A DNA stretch of 64,000 bases from positions 62,001 through 126,000 of the forward strand of contig NZ_KB903770.1 in assembly GCF_000379845.1 (NCBI RefSeq), in the 5' to 3' direction. Within the stretch, counting starts at the first letter, position 1. Every line of letters begins with the position of its first letter. The stretch is from Moraxella boevrei DSM 14165. GTDB taxonomy: Bacteria; Pseudomonadota; Gammaproteobacteria; Pseudomonadales; Moraxellaceae. Under the pieces are notes generated by a model. That model did no database searches, was not told the DNA's origin, and saw only the letters and a list, made by a program, of their open reading frames with translations. A program made the position numbers and the translations under genes. Of this stretch, positions 17,470 through 25,213 are shown piece after piece.

Positions 17470-17921
17470 TGAATACTTATCATTTTACCATTATCGTCCG
17501 TGATGCCACTGCCTTTGATGATAGCCTTGATGATTTGTTGTTTGAAGCAGGTTGTGATGATGCGTTGGTTTGCCGTTTGGATAATGTGATTTATCTTGAG
17601 TTTGACCGTATTGCTGATACCGCCAAAGATGCGGTTAAGAGTGCGTTTGCCAATTTAAATCAAGCTGGATTTTATGATTTGATTTTGCAAGAAAAAGGTG
17701 TATCATCATTGGCAGAAATGGCAAAACGCCTTGATGTTTCAAGGGCGACAATGAGTCATTATGCCAATAATAAGCGTGGTTGTGGTAATTTTCCAAAACC
17801 TGTTGCAGGGGTATTGTCAGGTTCGGCTTTGTATGATTGGGGGGAGGTTGCCGAGTGGTTGTATCGGCAAGGCAAACTGTCGCAAAATGATTACGATGTG
17901 GCAACGGTTAGCCTTGCGTGA
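17469..17921 (+). CDS. HTH-domain antitoxin/repressor partner (candidate)
   Basis: A 150-residue protein with two parts. Residues 1-75 form an alpha/beta unit (HFTIIVRDATAFDDSLDDLLFEAGCDDALV... EFDRIADTAKDAVKSAFANL) of a type seen in proteins paired with HicA-like genes. Residues 78-140 are an HTH (SSLAEMAKRLDVSRATMSHYANNKRG) followed by an AlpA/MerR-like wing (FPKPVAGVLSGSALYDWGEVAEWLYRQGK). It overlaps the upstream gene by one base (TAATG), the classical coupling of a toxin-antitoxin operon. It is the likely reader of the palindrome at 17190-17207. Function as antitoxin is inferred from context. Confidence 0.65.
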   Translation: MNTYHFTIIVRDATAFDDSLDDLLFEAGCDDALVCRLDNVIYLEFDRIADTAKDAVKSAFANLNQAGFYDLILQEKGVSSLAEMAKRLDVSRATMSHYANNKRGCGNFPKPVAGVLSGSALYDWGEVAEWLYRQGKLSQNDYDVATVSLA

Positions 17922-17947
17922 TTTGTTTATCAATTATTCCTTATAAA

Positions 17948-18670
17948 TTATAAATTTTTCAAATCATATTCTTTAAAACTGATAATCTCTTCGCCCAGTT
18001 TTGCGTTTAAGTCGGTTAAAAGATTGATGATTGGCAAAATTTCATGAAAATAAAACACTTCGGCTGCCTTTTTGATGTCGCCAAATCCCCCTGCGTTGCT
18101 TGGCACGATGCCCATGAGTTGTGGTGGCACTCGGTGTCCTGCTAACTGGTCGTCTCGGCTTGCGATTTTGATGTTCATAAATTCATCTTTGGCAGCGACT
18201 TCGGCAAGTGGTATCACTTTGGCACCGTCTGCCTTGCCATTTGGCACATACATGAATAAGTTTTTAAAGTTACCAGCCCCTTTGCTTTCTTTGACCGCTT
18301 GCTCTAGGATGTCCACGTCTGCTTGTGTGGTGAGTGGGTCGGATAAATATAAAATATAGCCTGCGTCAAACTGAATTTTTCGGTGGTAAGACAGCTCTTT
18401 TATCCGCAACGCCATGCGAGTTTTGACTTCTATGCTATAATTAATGCCAGTGTAATACGAATAAAATGCTTTGACGTGTTCAGCCACGGCAATGCCCGCA
18501 CCTGTTGTGTCTATGCCCAAAAATTCTACTTGGTAACGTTCGCAAACTTTTTTATCGCTAAGATATAAGTCGCCCCAATCTGCCGAGATTTTAACAACAA
18601 AAATGCACGAGCAGGGGCGTGCTTTTGTTTACCGTTTTGTTTTAAACCGTTTAAAATTGCGACCCAATCT
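17948..18670 (-). pseudogene. P2-type prophage remnant: terminase ATPase fused to portal protein
   Basis: Reading rightmost to leftmost on the minus strand: a terminase piece with LLKSRQIGATY (about 18560-18595, the Walker A region of P2 gpP-like ATPases), then a frame change, then the terminase C-terminal nuclease segment (VCERYQVEFLGIDTTGAGIAVAEHV, FDAGY). At about 18355 this joins in frame to the C-terminal half of a P2 gpQ-like portal protein (SDPLTTQADVDIL, FKNLFMYVPNGKADG, SRDDQLAGHRVPPQLMGIVP, GGFGDIKKAAEVF). Deletions have fused the two genes and removed most of both. An open frame from 18520 to 17948 (190 residues) survives. The P-then-Q order matches P2. No functional product is expected. 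Confidence 0.85.
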
Positions 18671-18685
18671 TGCCAAAATCCTAAA

Positions 18686-18852
18686 CTAGCCCACACAAAA
18701 AAAGCCGTATCCCTTGTAGAATACGGCTTTTTAGATTTAAAAAGCAAAATCTAGCCCACGAGAATAAAAAGCCCTAACAGACCATAAAAATCCGCTAAGG
18801 CATTGATATATAAACGTTTTTTAACCTTTATTATCAATATCACCTAGCCCAC
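18686..18852. repeat. Nine-base word GTGGGCTAG three times downstream of tRNA-Met
   Basis: CTAGCCCAC (plus strand) occurs at 18686-18694, 18751-18759 and 18844-18852, all in one orientation, at start-to-start distances of 65 and 93 bases. The copies flank the tRNA-Met terminator. They could be remnants of repeated integration or excision, or protein-binding iterons. Confidence 0.5.
18697..18732 (-). terminator. Intrinsic terminator for tRNA-Met
   Basis: AAAAAGCCGTAT (18699-18710) pairs perfectly with ATACGGCTTTTT (18721-18732) around a 10-base loop. On the minus strand the stem is followed by a seven-T run, so it ends transcription coming from tRNA-Met about 180 bases upstream. Confidence 0.85.
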
Positions 18853-18912
18853 AAACTGATCCACAATAGGGGATTATACTCTGCTAAGTTATTGATTTTA
18901 AAAGATTTTATA

Positions 18913-18989
18913 TGGTGGCGATGAAGAGACTTGAACTCTTGACCTCACGATTATGAGTCGTGCGCTCTAACCAGCTGAGCTACATCGCC
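18913..18989 (-). tRNA. tRNA-Met (CAT), elongator type
   Basis: 77 bases including an encoded CCA (18915-18913). The acceptor stem GGCGATG pairs with CATCGCC. The D arm is GCTC AGCTGGTTA GAGC, the anticodon loop is CTCATAA with anticodon CAT in a CACGA/TCGTG stem, and the T arm is AAGAG TTCAAGT CTCTT. GTAGCTCAG with TTAGAGC is like elongator methionine tRNA; the initiator features (mismatched first pair, GGG/CCC anticodon stem) are absent. A CAT anticodon could also be tRNA-Ile2 after lysidine modification, less likely from the acceptor stem. Confidence 0.92.
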
Positions 18990-19067
18990 TTTTGTAGGGG
19001 CATATTATACGCAAAAATTTTTACACGTCAAGCGATTTTTAAAAAATTATCAAAAAATCTGTATTTT

Positions 19068-19367
19068 TTACCAATTACGAAATTGTACAGGTTTTTCCAT
19101 GTCAATCTCACTCGGTGCAACGTGTGGATAATGTTGGTCATGCCCGATATCGCAATCTTCCGACTCTTTTTTAGGGCGGTGAATATAGCCGACACGTTCA
19201 TCTACAGGCAAATATTCATGCTCCCACACCATAACTGCCTGCATACAGGTATGACGCTGTTCATCGGTTAAACGTACGCCATTTTCCCATTTATCAAGCT
19301 GAATGGCAGTGCGAAATTTTTCAACAATTTCAGGGGTTAGGGCATCTAAAATCTGCTGTTTATCCAT
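19068..19367 (-). CDS. YeaC-like DUF1315 family protein
   Basis: A 99-residue soluble protein of the DUF1315 family. The N-terminal half (ILDALTPEIVEKFRTAIQLDKWENGVRLTDEQRHTCMQAVMVWEHEY) closely follows E. coli YeaC, with its conserved 'MTPE...L..A.ELGKW..G..LT.EQ...C.Q.VM.W' pattern. The C-terminal part is acidic with several His and ends in DMEKPVQFRNW. The function of the family is not known to me. It stands alone next to tRNA-Met, in the same orientation. Confidence 0.85.
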   Translation of the reverse strand: MDKQQILDALTPEIVEKFRTAIQLDKWENGVRLTDEQRHTCMQAVMVWEHEYLPVDERVGYIHRPKKESEDCDIGHDQHYPHVAPSEIDMEKPVQFRNW

Positions 19368-19590
19368 AGCAAAACCTTATTTTTTAAACATTTTTGACAA
19401 AAACTGCTAATATAACAAATTTTTTCAAATTTTGCACAAGTAATTTGCAAGAAAAATCTTGACAAAATTTTATAGAATTATTAATCTGGCAAGAAGGATT
19501 TTTTAAAACAAATGACTGTAAGCCAAATCACTCTTAGCTTTGACTTGTTAAAAAGTCTGTTCAATTTCACCATTTTCAAGGAAGATTAAG

Positions 19591-19979
19591 ATGAGCAACA
19601 TCAACCTAAGCGATTATCAACCTGCTAGTGAAAATTATCAATATCCGTTAATTATCAAACACTTATTAGACAGGGCAAAAGTCGCATCTCGCAATCAAAA
19701 AATCCATTATGCCGATAAGTTGACTTATAATTATACCGATTTTTTTAAACGCATTAATCGCCTTGCCAATGTGTTACAGTCACTAACTCTACAAGCGAGA
19801 AATGCGGTAGCGAATGGCATTGAAGCCTATACTGCTTATGGTATGTCGGAAAGTGGCAAGGTGGTTATTTACACACGCAAGATATTGCTAAGATTGATAA
19901 CAATGGCTTTTTGCAAGTGACTGACCGCCTAAAAGACGTAATTAAATCAGGTGGTTAATGGGTGTCATCTATTATTTAA
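19591..19979 (+). pseudogene. Fatty acyl-CoA ligase (AMP-binding) remnant
   Basis: The first 60 codons read like the N-terminus of an AlkK/FadD-type AMP-forming acyl-CoA synthetase (YQYPLIIKHLLDRA...IHYADKLTYNYTDFFKRINRLANVL). They run directly into a fragment with AYGMSESG, the P-loop-distal signature that normally lies several hundred residues later. A frame change follows, then GYLHTQDIAKIDNNGFLQVTDRLKDVIKSGG, where the next codon, normally Glu of GGEWVSS, is TAA (19956-19958), followed by WVSS. A large internal deletion, a frameshift and a stop therefore leave under a quarter of the gene. The intact parent is presumably elsewhere or lost. Confidence 0.85.
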
Positions 19980-20112
19980 CATAATATACATTATGCGAAA
20001 TTGAACATTTTCCTAAAAATAGCATATTTTTGCAAAATTTTCAGTTGCTTTTTTGTTATGCTAAGTTTAATCAAACTCCACAATTGTCATTGTTATTTGT
20101 CATGGTTAAAAA

Positions 20113-20919
20113 TTACACTTCGTCATCATCTACCAACATTTTTTCACTCATAGCAACGGTGTTAAACCCACAATCCACAAACAAAATCTCACCTGTAATG
20201 CCACTTGCCCAAGGTGATAACAAAAACAAGCTAGCGTTACCGACTTCTTGTTGGGTGACGTTACGTTGCAACGGTGCGATTTTTTCATTCATGTCCAACA
20301 TTTTACGAAATGACTTAATACCACTTGCCGCCAATGTGCGAATTGGTCCTGCAGAAATCGCATTAACACGAATACCATCTGCCCCAAGTGAGCTTGCTAA
20401 ATAACGCACCGACGCTTCCAAACTCGCCTTTGCTAAGCCCATCACATTATAGTTTGGCAACACCGAAATACTACCTTCATAAGTTAATGTTAACAGTGAA
20501 CCTTGACGTTTTTTGAGCAATTCACGGCTCGCCTTTGCCAACGCAATAAAGCTATAACTGCTGATATCATGAGCAATCGCAAAGCCCTCACGGGTGGTAA
20601 CATCGGTAAAATCGCCGTCAAGCTGTTCGGCAGGTGCAAAACCAATGGCGTGTACCACACCATCAATCCCATCACCCCAAATATTGGCAACTTTGGCAAA
20701 ACACGCTTCAATATCCGCATCATTCGCCACATCACACGGCAATACCGCCACCGCACCAAAAGCTTTGCTCGCCATATCTACCCGTTTTTTGATTTTATCA
20801 TTCGGATAAGTCAAAATCAGCTCTGCCCCTTGTGCATGCAGGCTTTCGGTGATTGCCCACGCAATGGATAATTTACTGGCAATGCCTGTTACCACAAATC
20901 GTTTGCCTGTTAACAACAT
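20113..20919 (-). CDS. fabI: Enoyl-ACP reductase (NADH) FabI
   Basis: The final reduction of fatty acid elongation. ATG 20919 ([12 protein letters not shown]) has an AAGGA site, giving 268 residues; the upstream in-frame extension is AT-rich noise. Visible: the Rossmann [12 protein letters not shown] (FabI-type rather than GxxxGxG), [12 protein letters not shown], the HAIGFAP segment, and the catalytic Tyr-x6-Lys in [21 protein letters not shown] (Tyr about 157, Lys about 164), then [16 protein letters not shown]. The short C-terminal tail is rich in acidic residues. Confidence 0.96.
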   Translation of the reverse strand: MLLTGKRFVVTGIASKLSIAWAITESLHAQGAELILTYPNDKIKKRVDMASKAFGAVAVLPCDVANDADIEACFAKVANIWGDGIDGVVHAIGFAPAEQLDGDFTDVTTREGFAIAHDISSYSFIALAKASRELLKKRQGSLLTLTYEGSISVLPNYNVMGLAKASLEASVRYLASSLGADGIRVNAISAGPIRTLAASGIKSFRKMLDMNEKIAPLQRNVTQQEVGNASLFLLSPWASGITGEILFVDCGFNTVAMSEKMLVDDDEV

Positions 20920-21140
20920 GATGATTTCCTTAAAAAAATGGATGAAAAACCACATTATAGCACATTTTGGCAAAAATAAATTGCATAAAAAGTACAACTG
21001 TAAACCTTAATGCTTGATGGTTAAATTGATAATATTTTTTAAAAACAAGGATATTAAATATCAATTAATTACAAAAAAATACTTTACAAAAATCAAATAA
21101 TCCTTAAAATAACCCGATTTATTTTTGGTCGGTTTTTAGA

Positions 21141-21743
21141 ATGTCAAATAACACCCAACGCCCTATTGGTTCTGATTTTATTTTTGATGTAGACAGCACT
21201 GCACAGCATTATGCCCAAATTATCAGCAATGCAGGGGAAGATTTGAGCCGTGCAGGACTGGTAGATACACCGATGCGTGCCTCTAAAGCCTTTGCATTTT
21301 TGACCCAAGGTTATCATCAAAATTTGGAAGAAATTACCAACGGTGCGATTTTCCCTACTGATAACAATGAGCTGATTTTGGTAAAAAATATTGAGTTTTA
21401 TTCCATGTGTGAGCATCATTTGTTGCCATTTTATGGGGTGGCTCATGTGGCGTATCTGCCTGATAATAAAGTAATTGGCTTGTCAAAAATGGCTCGTATC
21501 GTGGATATGTACGCTCGCCGTTTGCAAATTCAAGAAAATCTCACCAAACAAGTCGCCCAAGCGGTCATAGACATGACAGGGGCAAAAGGCTGTGCGGTGG
21601 TCATGGATGCGGTGCATATGTGCATGATGATGCGTGGTGTTAACAAGCAACAGTCTAGTACTCGCAGTATCTCAATGTTGGGAGAGTTTAAAGACAATAA
21701 AGACGCTCGCAATGAGTTTTTAATGGCAATTCCACAACCTTAA
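21141..21743 (+). CDS. folE: GTP cyclohydrolase I
   Basis: First enzyme of folate synthesis: GTP to 7,8-dihydroneopterin triphosphate. 200 residues. The zinc site [10 protein letters not shown] (Cys90, His92/93) is intact, with the second Cys in [12 protein letters not shown], and [25 protein letters not shown] is typical. The gene is divergent from fabI across about 220 bases of AT-rich DNA. No folate neighbours are present. Confidence 0.96.
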   Translation: MSNNTQRPIGSDFIFDVDSTAQHYAQIISNAGEDLSRAGLVDTPMRASKAFAFLTQGYHQNLEEITNGAIFPTDNNELILVKNIEFYSMCEHHLLPFYGVAHVAYLPDNKVIGLSKMARIVDMYARRLQIQENLTKQVAQAVIDMTGAKGCAVVMDAVHMCMMMRGVNKQQSSTRSISMLGEFKDNKDARNEFLMAIPQP

Positions 21744-21852
21744 TCAATCGTATATTGATATCAATTTAAAAAATTATCACGATTTACCACTAGGTTAGTG
21801 TAAAAAATTATGCTATTGTTGACATTTTCATACGATTAATAAGTCAAATAAA

Positions 21853-22841
21853 ATGTCAACTTTTATCCAATTTTTACAAGAATCTCAAACCAAACCCCTT
21901 ATCCAAGCACCCATGGCAGGCGTGCAGAATAGCAAACTTGCGATTGCCGTTTGTCAAGAAAATGCGATTGGATCATTGCCTTGTGCCATGTTATCTGCAG
22001 ACAAAATAGAACAAGAAATTATCAAAATCCAACAAGCGACTAACACACCGTTTAATGTCAATTTTTATACTTTACAAAAATTTTATGATGAATTTAATAT
22101 AGATAATCAAAATATTGCTCTTACAGGGGCAAGACAGCCGTTTAACCGTGAAAATGCGGAACTGATTGCCGATTTAAAAGTGCCGATTGTCAGTTTTCAT
22201 TTTGGTTTGCCTGATGATGACTTGTTAACTATGGTTAAACAATCTGGTGCAAAAATTTTGGCAACAGCAACCACTGTAAACGAAGCCAAATTTTTGGCAA
22301 ATAAAGGCGTTGATGCGATTATCGCTCAAGGTATTGAGGCTGGCGGGCATCGTGGTATGTTTTTGGATAAGGATTTAACCACGCAATCAGGTACATTTAG
22401 CTTATTACCAAATATTGCTAAATTATTGAAAAATAGTGATATTACACTTATCGGAGCAGGTGGGATTAGTGATAATATCACGGTAAAATCGGCTTTTGGG
22501 TTGGGGGCAGATTTGGTACAAATTGGCACGGCATTTTTGCTTGCTGATGAGTGCGATACCAAGCCAACTCATAAATTTTTACTTCAAATTTAACCAATTT
22601 ATTTAGTGGTGGTGTGGCTCGTGGTATGGTTACGCCATTTATGCGTGATTTTGCGTTTGTGAATGACAATGTTCCGCCTTTTCCTTATGCGTCATTTGTG
22701 CTAAATCATTTAAAAAATAATTTAGCACAGTACAAAAACAATCCTTACCAAGATTATTTTAACAGTTTTTGGGCAGGGCAAAATGCACCGCTTGCTCAGG
22801 CAGGCTCGGTAAAATCAATTATTGACAGAATTTTGCATTAA
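21853..22841 (+). pseudogene. Nitronate monooxygenase, single-base frameshift
   Basis: A FMN-dependent 2-nitropropane dioxygenase/nitronate monooxygenase family TIM barrel. The first frame runs 21853-22593 (PLIQAPMAGVQNSKLAIAVC, GIEAGGHRGMFL with the conserved His, GAGGISDNITVKSAFGLGADLVQIGTAFL). Homology then continues in another frame from about 22578 to 22841 (TNLFSGGVARGMVTPFMRDFAF). Adding one T to the five-T run at 22576-22580 would restore a 329-residue protein. It is either a recent mutation, phase variation at a short run, or a sequencing error. If the shift is real, the protein loses its C-terminal quarter. Confidence 0.85.
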
Positions 22842-23863
22842 GAATTAATCAAAAAATCCAACAAATCTTGAAAATCATCTGGCAAATCTGCGGTAAACTG
22901 CCTATTTTCGCCAGTTTTTGGATGCACAAAACCCAGCTCATAAGCGTGTAAGGCTTGACGTGCAAAACGTTCAATCACCTGTTTTTCATCATCATTAAAA
23001 TGTTTTAACAACATCGCCGTTTTGCGTTTGTCATAATACACAGGGTCACCCAGCAAAGGATACCCCAAATGCGACAAATGCACACGGATTTGATGTGTTC
23101 GCCCAGTTTCTAACCGTACACTGACCAAACTCACCCCTTCAAAAATTTCTTGCACATTGTCAATATGGGTAACGGCAGACTTGCCAGAGCCGACCACCGC
23201 CATTTGGGTGCGTTTGGTTGGGTGGCGTCCAATCGGTGCGTTAATGGTATGATGTTTAACAAGTTCACCCACATTTGCCAATACCAACGCTTGATAATGG
23301 CGATAAACCGACTTGTCTTTTAGCTGATTAATCAGGTGTAGCTGACTTTGACTGTCTTTGGCAATCACCATAAGCCCTGTGGTTTCTTTGTCAATCCGAT
23401 GTACTAAGCCAGCTCTGGGTAAATGTTTGCTATTTGGGTAATGATACAGTAACGCATTGACCAGCGTGCCAGTCCAGTTGCCCGCTCCGCCATGCACCAC
23501 CATGCCTGCAGGCTTGTTAATGACCAAAACGGCATCATCTTCATACACGATATCAAGCGGTATATTTTCAGGCATATCGCTTTGTTGCTCGGCAAGGGTC
23601 GCATTTAATTGTAAAACATCGCCAAATTTTAACCGATATTTGGGTTTTTCTGCTTTGCCATTGACGGTTAATTCGCCTGTTTCTAGCCAAGTTTTGACTT
23701 GTTCTCTGGAGTAATTTTCAAAAGCAGATGTGGCGATTTTATCAATTCGTTCACCGATTTCATAGTCTTTTGGGGTGTAGTTTTGTTGTATGATTTGGTT
23801 AAAATCTTGAAGATTTTCTGCATCATTTTCAATAAAATCTGTTGAATTTTGCTCAGTTTGCAT
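22838..23863 (-). CDS. rluD: 23S rRNA pseudouridine synthase RluD
   Basis: Makes pseudouridines in helix 69 of 23S rRNA. The 341-residue protein has an acidic N-terminal extension (to about 30), an S4 domain (RIDKIATSAFENYSREQVKTWLETGELTVNG) and the catalytic domain with GMVVHGG, HRIDKETTGLMVIAKD (Asp158) and LETGRTHQIRVHLSHLGYPLLGDPVY. RluD and RluC are similar; divergent placement from bamD, the classic rluD-bamD (yfiO) neighbourhood in gammaproteobacteria, supports RluD. The end overlaps the frameshifted monooxygenase by four bases. Confidence 0.93.
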   Translation of the reverse strand: MQTEQNSTDFIENDAENLQDFNQIIQQNYTPKDYEIGERIDKIATSAFENYSREQVKTWLETGELTVNGKAEKPKYRLKFGDVLQLNATLAEQQSDMPENIPLDIVYEDDAVLVINKPAGMVVHGGAGNWTGTLVNALLYHYPNSKHLPRAGLVHRIDKETTGLMVIAKDSQSQLHLINQLKDKSVYRHYQALVLANVGELVKHHTINAPIGRHPTKRTQMAVVGSGKSAVTHIDNVQEIFEGVSLVSVRLETGRTHQIRVHLSHLGYPLLGDPVYYDKRKTAMLLKHFNDDEKQVIERFARQALHAYELGFVHPKTGENRQFTADLPDDFQDLLDFLINS

Positions 23864-23995
23864 GGTGTTTTCTCAAAAGCGTTAAAAATAGATTTAAAAG
23901 TATAGCGTATCATGATAAACTTAGCGAAATTTTTTTTCGTATAATGACAAAATTATTGCAAAATTTTTTGTAAAAAAAACAAAAACGAGGTTTTT

Positions 23996-25096
23996 ATGCA
24001 AAATGCTAACACAGTTTTTAACAAAATGTCTGGTTTAAAATTGGCAGGCGTGTCAGTGTTGACCGTTGCCGTGATGGGATTGACAGGTTGCCAAAGTTTA
24101 AAGTCTAACAAGCTTTTTGGTGGAAAAAACGAAATCAAAGCCGAAAAAGCTGAAAAAAGCGAACAAGCTTATTACCAAGAAGCCAAAGCCAATTTTGATA
24201 AAGGCAATTATAGCAAGGCGATTGCCAATTTAAACGATTTACGCACATTTTATCCAGTCGGTGATTATAGTGAACAAGCGTTGCTTGATTTGATGTATGG
24301 TTATTTTCAACATGGCGATTATCAAGATGCCGTCGCCAGTGCCGAAAAATTTATCCAACTTTATCCAACCAACCCACAAGTTTCTTATGCCTACTATGTG
24401 CGTGGCGTTGCCAATATGCAAACCGCTAGCAACGGTATCATGAAATATACCAAATTAAACCCTGCACACCGTGATGTGGGTTATTACCGTTTGGCATTTA
24501 GCAATTTTCAAGAATTGATTACCAAATATCCAAATAGCCCTTATGCCCCTGATAGTGCGTTGCGGATGCGGTATTTGTACAATCAATTTGCCGAAAATGA
24601 AATGGAAGTCGCTCGTTGGTATATCAAGCGTAAAGCCTACCTAGCATCTGCCAACCGTGCCAAGTGGGTGTTCCAATATTATCCACAAAGTCTAGCCGTG
24701 CCTGAAGCGATTGCTACCCTAGCCTATAGCTATGACAAACTTGGCATGAGCGACACCGCCACTCAATACAAGCAATTATTAAAAATCAATTATCCAAATT
24801 TATTGGCAAATAACGGCTTGGTACGCCTAGAAAATACACGTACGGCGAATGATTGGTTAAACAAAGCCACGCTTGGATTATTGGGAAAAAGTACCGATAA
24901 CGTTGTGGTTAATCAAGCCACGACAAGCGATATTGCCACAAAACCCCAAATCGTGCAAAGTATGCAAAGCGTGGCAAATTTACGCCTTGCTCCTGAAGAA
25001 AATACTGAGGCTAAAACGGATGATAATGAAAGCTTGTTAAGAAAACCAAAAAATCTAAATATTGGTTTGGATTTACCACAAGACGAACAGCATTAA
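23996..25096 (+). CDS. bamD: Outer membrane assembly lipoprotein BamD
   Basis: Essential lipoprotein of the BAM complex. Signal segment and lipobox LTGC with Cys32. TPR repeats follow (YYQEAKANFDKGNYSKAIANLNDLRTFYP, EQALLDLMYGYFQHGDYQDAVASAEKFIQLYPTNPQVSYAYYVRGVAN, FQELITKYPNSPYAPDSALRM), a standard BamD pattern. At 366 residues it is longer than the roughly 245 of E. coli because of a C-terminal extension after about residue 275, which is polar and low in conservation, as in other Moraxellaceae. GAGG site before the start. Confidence 0.95.
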   Translation: MQNANTVFNKMSGLKLAGVSVLTVAVMGLTGCQSLKSNKLFGGKNEIKAEKAEKSEQAYYQEAKANFDKGNYSKAIANLNDLRTFYPVGDYSEQALLDLMYGYFQHGDYQDAVASAEKFIQLYPTNPQVSYAYYVRGVANMQTASNGIMKYTKLNPAHRDVGYYRLAFSNFQELITKYPNSPYAPDSALRMRYLYNQFAENEMEVARWYIKRKAYLASANRAKWVFQYYPQSLAVPEAIATLAYSYDKLGMSDTATQYKQLLKINYPNLLANNGLVRLENTRTANDWLNKATLGLLGKSTDNVVVNQATTSDIATKPQIVQSMQSVANLRLAPEENTEAKTDDNESLLRKPKNLNIGLDLPQDEQH

Positions 25097-25139
25097 TTTA
25101 TTTTTTTAATATTAATTTTTAATATTATTTAAAAAATAC

Positions 25140-25168
25140 AAAAGGTGTGAGCCATTCGCACCTTTTTT
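25140..25168 (+). terminator. Intrinsic terminator after bamD
   Basis: AAAAGGTGTGA (25140-25150) pairs with TCGCACCTTTT (25156-25166, one G-T wobble), five-base loop, T run. It separates bamD from dnaG. Confidence 0.85.
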
Positions 25169-25213
25169 AATCCGTTTTAATTTTTTAAGCATTAAATATT
25201 TCCCAATTTTTCC

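Larger units (their letters stand above)
17161..18912. mobile_element. Decayed P2-like prophage scar next to tRNA-Met
   Basis: The region between a terminator and the 3' end of tRNA-Met holds only the HicA-like/HTH pair and the terminase-portal remnant. tRNA 3' ends are common phage integration sites, which fits the position. I could not find a second copy of the tRNA 3' end on the left side, so the borders are guesses. The toxin-antitoxin pair may have come with the phage or independently. Confidence 0.5.

Noticed and set aside
22570-22600. Programmed -1 frameshift in the nitronate monooxygenase gene
   Set aside because: CAT AAA TTT TTA does not fit X-XXY-YYZ for slippage (needs T before TTT), and no stimulating hairpin is seen; mutation or error is simpler.
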